From: Capra hircus
Taxonomy: Eukaryota > Chordata > Mammalia > Artiodactyla > Bovidae
DNA length: 64,000 nucleotides
Assembly: GCF_001704415.2 (NCBI RefSeq)
Contig: NC_030821.1
Coordinates: 38,919,210 to 38,983,209, forward strand
Direction: 5' to 3'
Shown here in pieces: positions 23,156 through 32,397 of the stretch (position 1 is the first letter of the stretch; each line of letters opens with the position of its first letter). A program made the translations under genes and the position numbers. The notes under the pieces were generated by a model. The model made no database searches. It saw nothing but the letters and a program-made list of their open reading frames with translations, and was not told the DNA's origin.

Positions 23156-23248
23156 TTTTTATTTTTCTTTTTTCTTTTTTCCAAACTTTAAACTTTTTAT
23201 TTTGTATGCTGTATAGTGATTAACAATGTTGTGGTAGTTTCAGGTGAA
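23156..23248 (-). mobile_element. Very short L1 insertion with target-site duplication
   Basis: A 93-bp L1 tail in reverse complement with a poly(T)-rich left end. It is flanked by a perfect 15-bp duplication AAAGGTGGATCTTTT at 23141-23155 and 23249-23263, 46 bp from the preceding insertion's right duplication. Confidence 0.9.
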
Positions 23249-23263
23249 AAAGGTGGATCTTTT

Positions 23264-23777
23264 AATGGATATTTTGGTCCATATGTCTCTTTCCCATGAA
23301 AAGAATTGTCATCATGCACTAGAATTTCTTTTCCTTAACCAAAAGAATTTTCTTGGAGCAACCTAGTTTTATGAACCTTCTGAAGTCTAAAGTCTTAAGT
23401 CCACTGTAATGGTCAGGTTCCTTTGACTTGGACACATCTTTACCAGTCTGAGAGATGGTCAACAAAAGGAGGACAGAGCTCGAGTCTAAGTCCTTTTTCA
23501 ACTGATTCCCATCCAGGCTTCTATAAGCACCCATTTCCTTTTCATAGCTCCCATCCGCCTTACAATTCAAATTCACAGCTGTGAGGACCCTAACAACTAT
23601 TCTGGTCAGGGATAACATTTTACTGTAAATTTGGGCTTCAATATGAAGATTACAGAATGAGAGAAAATCAAGTGGTAATGGAACAGAAACAGGGGCCACA
23701 GTGGAGGATAATGGGTTTTGGAATTACAGGATCTGAAATCCTGGTGAAGGACTACAGGTCATTATTCATTTATAGAA
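23264..23777. other. Unique sequence, no feature seen
   Basis: A 126-codon minus-strand frame at 23319-23699 shows no recognisable motif or splice context. Nothing else. Confidence 0.4.
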
Positions 23778-23793
23778 TGCCACTAAGTGCCTG

Positions 23794-24020
23794 GGGCTTC
23801 CCAGGTGGCGCTAGTGGTAAAGAGCCTGCCTGCCAACCCAGGAGACATGAGAGACGTGGGTTCCATCCCTGGGTCGGGAAGATCCCCTGGAGGAGGGCAT
23901 GGCAACCCATTCCAGTGTTCATGCCTGGAGAATCCCATGGATAGAGGAGCCTGGTGAGCTACAGTCCACAGGGTCGCACAGAGTCAGACACGACCAGAGT
24001 GACTTAGCATGCACGCACGC
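23794..24020 (+). mobile_element. Bov-tA SINE with target-site duplication
   Basis: Full-length Bov-tA from GGGCTTCCCAGGTGGCGC to a 'cagagtgacttagcatgcacgcacgc' tail. Flanks 'atgccactaagtgcc' (about 23778) and 'atgcactaaatgcc' (about 24021) are an imperfect duplication. Confidence 0.92.
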
Positions 24021-24037
24021 ATGCACTAAATGCCCAG

Positions 24038-24734
24038 TGTTGTGCTGAATTAGGAAGGCAATGAAGGCACGGACCCTGCCCTCGAGGAGCTCAGCCCAGT
24101 GAGAAACAGGACTCAATTTTTTAGAAGAATAAATGCAATTCTTAGTTGGCACCACTTTTGAAATTTTTCCAATGGGATGTTGGCAGACAAGAACAGTGGT
24201 TAAAGTCAGAGATTGATGCTATTATGTCAGTGACCATGATTCGAGTTCCAAACTCCTCTTTCCTGGTGGAATAACTACCAGACTATGTAATTGAAAGCTT
24301 TTTTGGAGAGTACCTGAAGAATGTTAAGTCTCCACCAATCTCACCAAGTGGTTCTCCAACTTCAAGTCATTTTCCCTCAAGACACAAAACCCTAGTTTCC
24401 CAGAACTTGCTTTCTCCTCCTTATCGCTCAGTGTTTTCATCATGACCCCCACCTTCACTTGCTCCTTCTGAGGGCAAGGCAGAGACGGCCTCTCTGGAGC
24501 TTGCCAGTGAACTGAGCCCCATTGAGAGCTGATCCTTTGACCACAGTATCAAAGCAGTCCAACTGCAGATTAAGGAGAAGGCTCTGAAGCTTTGGTTTAA
24601 GAGTCAGGTCATGGAGCTCTTTGAAGAGCTTGAGCTTTTGGAGGAAAAAAAAAGGTGAGGCAAGTTCCAAATGCACATGCATCATACTGAGATAAAAAGG
24701 AAGAGATATAAAATAAAGTGACAAACAGCAAGGT
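24038..24734. other. Unique sequence, no feature seen
   Basis: 24455-24660 is exon-like in base composition, but both strands are interrupted in most frames and no motif is recognised. Confidence 0.4.
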
Positions 24735-24925
24735 CACACTTTATAGCACAGGGAACTACATTCAGTATCTGTGGCAAGCCATAATGGAAAGAAACATGAA
24801 AAAGAGTACATACATATATGCATATATATGTATGTGTATGTACAACTGAGTCGCTTTGCTGTACAGACAAACTAAACAACATTGTGAATCAACTCTACTT
24901 CAATAAAATTTTTAAAAAATAAAAT
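24735..24925 (+). mobile_element. L1 3'-UTR tail
   Basis: 'tatagcacagggaactacattcagtatctgtgg' to 'caactctacttcaataaaatttttaaaaaataaaa' is the ruminant L1 3' end, 5' truncated. Confidence 0.85.
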
Positions 24926-25315
24926 TAAGTGACAGACATTTCAGCAAATATAACAGAGCATTCATATCTTACTGAGTGTTATTTCCTTCAGTGCAAGTTA
25001 CCATGGTAGACAAAATACTCATTTCAACTCTGTCGCTATTGCTCAAAACAATTTCCTTTCAGAAGTGCCCATGAAGTTGGCAGAGTATTCTTTTGAATAT
25101 GCTCAGTAGAAGGCATTTTTATCCTTTAAGAGAGGATTTACTTTTTTGTTAAAGAGTCAAAAGCCATTTAGAGCAAAATGTGATGGAATAAAGCTAGCAA
25201 TTAAGCTGGCTAATATTGTTTGTCACTCTAAAACAACAGGGCTGATTTGGTACCTGGGCTTAAGCTAATTCTGAGGCAATTCCACAAAGCACCCTAAATG
25301 TATTTTTGTCACAAG
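24926..25315. other. Unique sequence, no feature seen
   Basis: AT-rich; nothing identifiable. Confidence 0.4.
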
Positions 25316-25431
25316 TTTTTAGGGCTTCCATAACAAAGTAATATAGACAGAGGAGCTTCAATAACAAAAGCTTATTTTCTCACAGTTCTGGAGGCTAGAA
25401 GTCCAAGGTGAAGGTGTTGACAGGTTTGCTA
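25316..25431 (-). repeat. Old LTR-like repeat, left half (split by nested insertions)
   Basis: 'gggcttccataacaaagtaatatagacag', then 'agcttattttctcacagttctggaggctagaagtccaaggtgaaggtgttg', is the reverse complement of an MLT1-like element. Its continuation resumes 4.1 kb away at 29541, so everything between arrived later. Confidence 0.7.
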
Positions 25432-25432
25432 T

Positions 25433-25811
25433 CTAAAGTAGGGAAAACCACTAGACCATTCAGGTATGACCTAAATCAAATCCCTTATGATTATACAGTG
25501 GAAGTGAGAAATAGATTTAAGGGCCTAGATCTGATAGATAGAGTGCCTGATGAACTATGGAATGAGGTTCATGACATTGTACAGGAGACAGGGATCAAGA
25601 CCATCCCCATGGAAAAGAATTGCAAAAAAGCAAAATGGCTGTCTGGGGAGGCCTTACAAATAGCTGTGAAAAGAAAAGAAGAGAGGCGAAAAGCAAAGGA
25701 GAAAATGAAAGATATAAGCATCTGAATGCAGAGTTCCAGAGAATAGCAAGAAGAGATAAGAAAGCCTTCTTCAGTGATCAATGCAAAGAAATAGAGGAAA
25801 AGAACAGAATG
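25433..25811 (+). mobile_element. BovB LINE, left part of a split copy
   Basis: 5'-truncated BovB beginning just after the endonuclease domain ('gtagggaaaaccactagaccattcagg'). It encodes the linker with RNRFKGLDLIDRVPDELW. It is interrupted at 25811 inside 'aaaagaacagaatg', and the same element resumes at 27684. Confidence 0.93.
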
Positions 25812-26034
25812 AGAGTGCGGTGAAAATGGCGGAGCGCGCGAGGAAGCAGCCGTATGGTCCGGGTGAACATGGCCAAAGGGTGGAGTGGCGGAAGTGGAAG
25901 CAACAGAAAAAAGAGGAGAAAAAGAAGTGGAAGGGTCTCAAGATGACAAAGAAACTGGAGCGGCAGCGAGCGCAGGAGGAACAGGCAAAGCACCAACAGG
26001 AGGAAGAGGCAGCTGCCCAGAGCGAGGAGAGGGC
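25812..26034 (+). pseudogene. SPOUT1: SPOUT1-like 5' retrocopy fragment
   Basis: Starts with 14 bp of GC-rich leader, then ATG at 25826. The next roughly 69 codons match from memory the N-terminus of SPOUT1 (C9orf114/CENP-32), a SPOUT-fold RNA methyltransferase also linked to the kinetochore. Visible motifs are GPGEHGQR, EWRKWKQQKKEEKKKW and KKLERQRAQEEQAK. Similarity ends near 26034, before any catalytic SPOUT domain, and the frame stops at about 26079. It has no introns over this span and lies inside an L1-type target duplication, so it derives from processed RNA. It is a dead 5' fragment, GC-rich against its AT-rich surroundings. The assignment rests on recall of the human protein and not on an alignment. 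Confidence 0.72.
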
Positions 26035-26340
26035 GATTTGCTGTTCCAGAAGCTCTAACTATGCAGCCAGGGGAACTTAGTGAAGGCACATCATATCGAC
26101 ACATGAGTGAAAGCGGTTCTGACAAAAAGGATGATGTTGTCCCAAGGAAATGATGCCAGCAAAAACACCACATTAAAGGAACTGCCAGATATATTTCATA
26201 GCATTGAAAGTACAAAGAAGAAAGTATTTTAAGTTGATCTGAACTTAGAAAGGAGTGTGATGATTCACCAATGCATAGAGAAGATGCTGGTTCTTTATCT
26301 GAAGCTACACAACTGGAAGGCAAGCACTGTTTCAACGACT
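26035..26340 (+). pseudogene. Coding-like fragment of an unidentified mRNA inside the chimera
   Basis: Directly follows the SPOUT1-like part in a different frame. The frame from about 26034 reads AVPEALTMQPGELSEGTSYR and on for 39 codons to a TGA at about 26141. Later pieces read KNTTLKELPDIFHSIESTKK and, after a shift, ECDDSPMHREDAGSLSEA. The composition is protein-like, but the frame is broken at least twice. I do not recognise the gene. It may be another mRNA joined by template switching, or a non-standard exon of a SPOUT1-promoter transcript. Confidence 0.45.
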
Positions 26341-26566
26341 CGATAATTTTCCCCAGATTTATTGAAGTATAATTGACAGATAAAATTGTAATATAAAGTA
26401 TACAATGTGATGATTTACTCAATGTGTACTGGGTGAAATGACTCCCGCAAACAAGTCAATGATGCCTCCATTACCTCATGTAGTTACCCTTTTTTTAGGG
26501 AGAGGATCTACTCTCTTAGCAGATTTCAACTAAACAACAATAAAGTATTGTCTGCTGTAGCCACCA
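26341..26566 (-). mobile_element. Old L1 3'-UTR fragment, antisense, inside the chimera
   Basis: 'agatttattgaagtataattgacagataaaattg', then 'cctcatgtagttacc' and 'ggatctactctcttagcagatttcaa', are the reverse complement of an old L1 3' UTR. It probably belonged to the transcript that was copied. Confidence 0.7.
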
Positions 26567-27683
26567 GAAAAAAAGAAAAGCAAAAATAAACAAATGGGAT
26601 CTAATTAAAATTAAAAGCTTCTGCACAACAAAGGAAAATATAAGCAAGGTGAAAAGACAGCCTTCTGAATGGGAGAAAATAATAGCAAATGAAGCAACTG
26701 ACAAACAACTAATCTCAAAAATATACAAGCAACTTATGCAGCTCAATTCCAGAAAAATAAATGACCCAATCAAAAAATGGGCCAAAGAACTAAATAGACA
26801 TTTCTCCAAAGAAGACATACGGATGGCTAACAAACACATGAAAAGATGCTCAACATCACTCATTATCAGAGAAATGCAAATCAAAACCACAATGAGGTAC
26901 CACTTCACACCAGTCAGAATGGCTGTGATCCAAAAATCTGCAAGCAATAAATGCTGGAGAGGGTGTGGAGAAAAGGGAACCCTCCTACACTGTTGGTGGG
27001 AATGCAAACTAGTACAGCCACTATGGAGAACAGTGTGGAGATTCCTTAAAAAATTGTACATAGAACTACCTTATGACCCAGCAATCCCACTGCTGGGCAT
27101 ACACACCGAGGAAACCAGAATTGAAAGAGACACATGTACCCCAATGTTCATCGCAGCACTGTTTATAATAGCCAGGACATGGAAACAACCTAGATGTCCA
27201 AAAGCAGATGAATGGATAAGAAAGCTGTGGTACATATACACAATGGAGTATTACTCAGCCGTTAAAAAGAATACATTTGAATCAGTTCTGATGAGATGGA
27301 TGAAACTGGAGCCGATTATACAGAGTGAAGTAAGCCAGAAAGAAAAATACCAATACAGTATACTAACACATATATATGGAATTTAGAAAGATGGCAATGA
27401 CGACCCTGTATGCAAGACAGGAAAAAAGACACAGATGTGTATAACGGACTTTTGGACTCAGAGGGAGAGGGAGAGGGTGGGATGATTTGGGAGAATGGCA
27501 TTCTGTCATGTATACTATCATGTAAGAATTGAATCGCCAGTCTATGTCTGACGCAGGATACAGCATGCTTGGGGCTAGTGCATGGGGATGACCCACAGAG
27601 ATGTTATGGGGAGGGAGGTGGGAGGGGGTTCATGTTTGGGAACACATGTAAGAATTAAAGATTTTAAAATTAAAAAAAAAAAA
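26567..27683 (+). mobile_element. L1, 5'-truncated ORF2 end, 3' UTR and poly(A)
   Basis: The frame at 26649-27386 (245 codons) is the L1 ORF2 C-terminal part, with NRHFSKEDIRMANKHMKR and CWWECKLVQPLW (the cysteine-rich end). A ruminant L1 3' UTR with a G-rich 'gggagagggagagggtggg' tract follows, then poly(A) at 27672-27687. It is relatively well preserved, hence fairly young. The duplication that closes it is shared with the 5' start of the SPOUT1-like segment. Confidence 0.93.
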
Positions 27684-29540
27684 AAAAGAACAGAATGGGA
27701 AAGACTAGAGATCTCTTCAAGAAAATTAGAGATACCAAGGGAACATTTCATGCAAAGATGGGCTCAATAAAGGACAGAAATGATCTGGACCTAACAGAAG
27801 CAGAAGATATGAAGAAGAGGTGGCAAGAATACACAGAAGAACTGTACAAAAAAGATCTTCACGACCCAGATAATCATGATAGTGTGATCACTAATCTAGA
27901 GCCAGACATCCTGGAATGTGAAGTCAAGTGGGCCTTGGAAAGCATCACTACGAACAAAGCTAGTGGAGGTGATGGAATTCCAGTTGAGCTGTTTCAAATC
28001 CTGAAAGATGATGCTGTGAAAGTGCTGCACTCAATATGCCAGCGCATTTGGAAAACTCAGCAGTGCCACAGGACTGGAAAAGGTCAGTTTTCATTCCAAT
28101 TCCAAAGAAAGGCAATGCCAAAGAATACTCAAACTACCTCATATTTGTACTCATCTCACATGCTAGTAAAGTAATGCTAAAAATTCTCCAAGCCAGGCTT
28201 CAGCAATACATGAACCGTGAACTTCCTGATGTTCTAGCTGGTTTTAGAAAAGGCAGAGGAACCAGAGATCAAATTGGCAACATCCGCTGGATCATGGAAA
28301 AAGCAAGAGAGTTCCAGAAAAACATCTATTTCTGTTTTATTGACTATGCCAAAGCCTTTGACTGTGTGGATCACAAAAAACTGTGGAAGATTCTGAAAGA
28401 GATGGGAATACCAGACCACCTAACCTGCCTCTTGAGAAATCTGTATGCAGGTCAGGAAGCAACAGTTAGAATGGGGCATGGAACAACAGAATGGTTCCAA
28501 ATAGGAATAAGAGTACGTCAAGGTTGTATATTGTCACCCTGCTTATTTAACTTCTATGCAGAGTACATCATGAGAAATGCTGGGCTGGAAGAAACACAAG
28601 CTGGAATTGGTTCCAAATAGGAAAAGGAGTACGTCAAGGCTGTATATTGTCACCCTGCTTATTTAACTTATATGCAGAGTACATCATGAGAAACGCTGGA
28701 CTGGAAGAAACACAAGCTGGAATCAAGATTGCCGGGAGAAACATCAATAACCTCAGATATGCAGATGACACCACCCTTATGGCAGAAAGTGAAGAGGAAC
28801 TAAAAAACCTCTTGATGAAAATGAAAGTGGAGAGTGAAAAAGTTGGCCTAAAACTCAACATTCAGAAAACGAAGATCATGGCATCCAGTCCTATTACTTC
28901 ATGGGAAATAGATGGGAAAACATTGGAAACAGTGTCAGACTTTATTTTTGGGGGCTTCAAAATCACTGCAGATGGTGATTGCAGCCATGAAATTAAAAGA
29001 TGCTTACTCCTTGGAAGAAAAGTTATGACCAACCTAGATAGTATATTCAAAAGCAGAGACATTACTTTGCTAAGGTCCGTCTAGTCAAGGCTATGGTTTT
29101 TCCTGTGGTCATGTATGGATGTGAAAGTTGGACTGTGAAGAAGGCTGAGCGCCGAAGAGTTGATGCTTTTGAACTGTGGTGTTGGAGAAGACTCTTGAGA
29201 GTCCCTTGGACTGCAAGGAGATCCAACCAGTCCCTTCTGAAGGAGATCAGCCCTGGGTGTTTTGGAAGGAATGATGCTAAAGCTGAAACTCCAGTACTTT
29301 GGCCACCTCATGCGAAGAGTTAACTCATTGGAAAAGACTCTGATGCTGGGAGGGATTGGGGGCAGGAGGAGAAGGGGACGACAGAGGATGAGATGGCTGG
29401 ATGGCATCACTGAGTCGATGGACGTGAGTCTGAGTGAACTCCAGGAGTTGGTGATGGACAGGGAGGCCTGGCGTGCTGTGATTCATGCGGTCACAAAGAG
29501 TCGGACACTACTGAGCAACTGAACTGAACTGAACTGAACT
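27684..29540 (+). mobile_element. BovB LINE, right part of the split copy
   Basis: Resumes at 'aaaagaacagaatggg' and runs through RT to the ACTGA tail at 29518-29540. Frames 27695-28174, 28036-28620 and 28647-29084 carry FIDYAKAFDCVDHKKLWKIL and YADDTTLM, broken by frameshifts and by a 116-bp tandem duplication at 28493-28724. The 3' end is of the 'GGIGG' subfamily (GRRRRGRQRMRWLDGI). Confidence 0.95.
28493..28724 (+). repeat. 116-bp tandem duplication inside BovB RT
   Basis: Copy one is 28493-28608 and copy two 28609-28724, each starting GGTTCCAAATAGGAA and ending CACAAGCTGGAAT. They differ at about seven positions. The length is not a multiple of three, so the RT frame breaks just before the catalytic YADD box. 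Confidence 0.93.
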
Positions 29541-29818
29541 GAGGCTTCTCTTCCTGGCTTGTAGACGGTCATCTTCCTGCTATGTCCTCCCGTGGTCTTT
29601 CCTCTGTGTGTGTATCCCTGATGTATCTATGTGCATTCAAATTCTTTTTTCTTACAAGGACATTAGTCAAAATAGTTTAGAGCCCACCCTAACAGCTTTC
29701 TTTAACTTAATCACCTCTTTGAAGGCCCTATCTCCAAATACAGTTACATTCTAAGATATGTGGGATTAGTGTTTCAGCATTTGAATTCTGTATAGAAGAA
29801 TTCAGCCCTTAACACAAT
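29541..29818 (-). repeat. Old LTR-like repeat, right half
   Basis: 'cttctcttcctggcttgtagacggtcatcttcc', 'cccaccctaacagctttctttaacttaatcacctctttgaaggccctatctccaaatacagttacattc' and 'aacacaattcagc' continue the repeat begun at 25316. Confidence 0.75.
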
Positions 29819-29879
29819 TCAGCTATTAACAACAGTCATCACTGAGTAAGTGTATAGCTTTTCATGTGCTCTAATCTAA

Positions 29880-30187
29880 AAGAAAGTGAAAGTCGCTCAG
29901 TCGTGTCCGACTCTTTGCAACCCCATGGACTATACAGTCCACCAGGCCAGAATACTAGAGTGGGTAGCCTTTTTCTTCTCCAGGGGAGCTTCCCAATCCA
30001 GGGATCGAACCTAGGTCTTCTGAATTGCAAGTGGATTCTTTACCAGCCGCACCACATGGGAAGCCCAAGAATACTGGAGTGGGTAGCCTATCCCTTCTCC
30101 AATAAATCTTCCCAATCCAGGAATTGAACCAGGGTCTCCTGCACTGCAGGTGGATTCTTTACCATCTGAGCTATCAGGGAAGCCCCA
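29880..30187 (-). mobile_element. Bov-tA SINE with a partly duplicated head
   Basis: Reverse-complement Bov-tA at 29880-30066 ends in GGGAAGCCC. It is followed at once by a second partial copy (30067-30187) starting 'aagaatactggagtgggtagcc' and again ending in GGGAAGCCCC. The head and proximal body are therefore duplicated in tandem. Confidence 0.9.
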
Positions 30188-30244
30188 CTCTTACCTGAAA
30201 GACCATGTAATTTTTACATGTAAGTACTGGCATGCTTGTTAAAA

Positions 30245-30625
30245 ACTAATTACTTCCATCTATAAATGAGTGGGTAAACAAAATATTGTATATACATAAA
30301 ATAGAACATTATTCAGCCATTAAAAGGAATGAAATTCTGACACATGCTACAATGTGGACAAAACCTGAAATCGTTATGCTAAGTGAAATAAACCAGATAT
30401 GATTCCACTTCTATGAGATTCCTGGTCAAATACATAGAGGCAGAGAATAGAAAGCATTTACCAGAGGCTGGGAGGAGGGGAGGGTGGGGAGCTATTGCTT
30501 AATGGGTAGAGTTTCAGTTTGGGAGGATGAAAAAGTTGTGGAGATGGATGGTGGTGATGGATACACACAAGGCACTTAATGACACTGGACTACACTTAAA
30601 AATAGTTAAAATGTTAAATTTTAAT
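30245..30625 (+). mobile_element. Old L1 3' end
   Basis: 'acattattcagccattaaaaggaatgaaattctgacac', then 'gaggctgggaggaggggagggtggggagctattgcttaatgggtagag', are L1 ORF2 end and 3' UTR. Confidence 0.8.
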
Positions 30626-30942
30626 TAACTTCTAGGTCTTTCTTAAGCATCTTGTATCTTCCGATCTGTGCCTCCATTCTTTATCCAAGATCTTGGATCA
30701 TCTTTACTATCATACTTGTAATTCTTTTTGGGTAGATAAGTTTTATGGTATTATATATATTTTCCCACAATAAAAAATGTTTTTAAGTGATTACTCTGTA
30801 GTTGTTGCTCAAGAAATAGAGCCTAAATTTTCCAGGAAATTAGGCTTAATATGGCCTGTCTATTGAAGTAAAAGACAAATGTGTAAACCTAAGGGTGTAG
30901 CTAGCCTAGGAACCCAGGAAAGTTGAAAGATTATAATTTAGG
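30626..30942. other. Unique sequence, no feature seen
   Basis: Nothing identifiable. Confidence 0.4.
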
Positions 30943-31169
30943 ATGTGTGTATGTGTGTGTGTGTGTTTTCAGCTGCTCAGTCATGTCTGACTCTTTGTGA
31001 CCCCACAGACTGTAGTCCATCAGGCTCCTCTGTCCATGGAATTATCCTGGCAAGAATACTGGAGTGGGTTGCCATTTCCTTTGCAGGGGATTTTTCTGAC
31101 CCAGGGATTGAACCTGCGTCTCCTGTATTACAGGTAGATTCTGTACCACTGCACCACCTAGGAAGCCCA
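30943..31169 (-). mobile_element. Bov-tA SINE with (TG)n tail
   Basis: Reverse-complement Bov-tA, whose variable 3' tail is the TG run at 30943-30966. The head end 'gcaccacctaggaagccc' is at 31151-31168. Confidence 0.92.
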
Positions 31170-31343
31170 TAGTTTAGGGTGCCATGCTTTGATTACTTCT
31201 GAGCAATAATTGTCTCAATCATGTGTAATAATAGCAGTTCTGTAGCCTCTGTTTCTGGCTCAGTAAGTAGTGCTATGAAGCTCCACATGAACCTTCCTGC
31301 CAAGAGTGGGCTATGTCCCAGTGTTGGTGTGCGATACTTTTGC

Positions 31344-31628
31344 CCCTGCTACTGCTACTGCTACTGCTAAGTCATTTCAGTCGTGTCCGACTCTATGTGA
31401 CCCCATAGATGGCAGCTCACCAGGCTCCGCTGTCCCTGGGATTCTCCAGGCAAGAACACTGGAGTGGCTGCCATTTCCTTCTCCAATGCATGAAAGTGAA
31501 AAGTGAAAGTGAAGTCGCTCAGTCCTGTCTGACTCTGAGCGACCCCATGGACTGCAGCCTACCAAGCTCCTCCATCCATGGGATTTTCCAGGCAAGAATA
31601 CTGGGGTGGGGTGCCATTGCCTTCTCCT
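31344..31628 (-). mobile_element. Bov-A2 SINE
   Basis: Tail of (TACTGC) units, two BovA units and a GAAAGTGAAAAGTGAAAGTG linker, ending 'gtgccattgccttctcc'. Full length. Confidence 0.94.
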
Positions 31629-32397
31629 AATCTGGTTAAACCATAAAGCATATAAATCTGGTTTATAATTCCCTTCCTTTCCTCTTTATCTGTCTGCTGA
31701 AATCATATTTCCCCTTCCCACTGGACAGTAAAATGCCTTCAGTGGTTAAATTTTGAAGTCCTAATCCTCTTGCCATCAGTTACTCATCTTACCCTCAGAC
31801 TTGCCATCCAGGAAGCCAGGCACAAGCAACTAGAATTATCTTGACTTGCACCTCTTTCTGTTATAGCAAAGCTTCTAGTGATCTAATAATAGGTTTTCAA
31901 AGTGCCTGGAGATCATGGAAAGAAACACTCTCTACTATAAACTATATAGTGATTTTTGAAATGATTAAACTGTGGGCAAATATATTAATTCCATCTATCA
32001 CTTAAGAGAAAAACAAGTTCACACTAAGATGTAAATGACTGAAGGGTTTACTAGCAGAAGGAGGCGATTCTTTAGGTCAGTGTTATAGCCATCACTTCTT
32101 ATCGTCCTCGGGCATTTGGGGTCTCAGGGAACACTTTTTCTTTTCCAAGCATTGCAGTCAGAGAGGAATTTTGTTAGAATGTGGCAGCCATTAGTTCCTA
32201 GCTCTTTCCCACAACCAACCCAACCTACAGAAAATGTCATTAGAAAGCAAACAGGAAATCATTCCTTCTGTTGTCCTAATGCTCAACTAAGATAAGCCTT
32301 CTCAATTGGATTCTTCTTTCACATATGGAGAAATAGAATCAATTTCCTGATCAATCTGGCCTCCCTGGATCTGTTTTTTTAAATAAATGAAAATTAT
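31629..32397. other. Unique sequence, no feature seen
   Basis: No repeat or exon recognised. Confidence 0.4.

Noticed and set aside
25778..26422. 214-codon minus-strand frame, leucine- and serine-rich
   Set aside because: It is the antisense of the SPOUT1-like chimera. The hydrophobic look comes from complementing Lys/Glu/Gln-rich codons.
26516..27061. 181-codon minus-strand membrane-protein-like frame
   Set aside because: Antisense of the L1 ORF2 C-terminal frame at 26649-27386.
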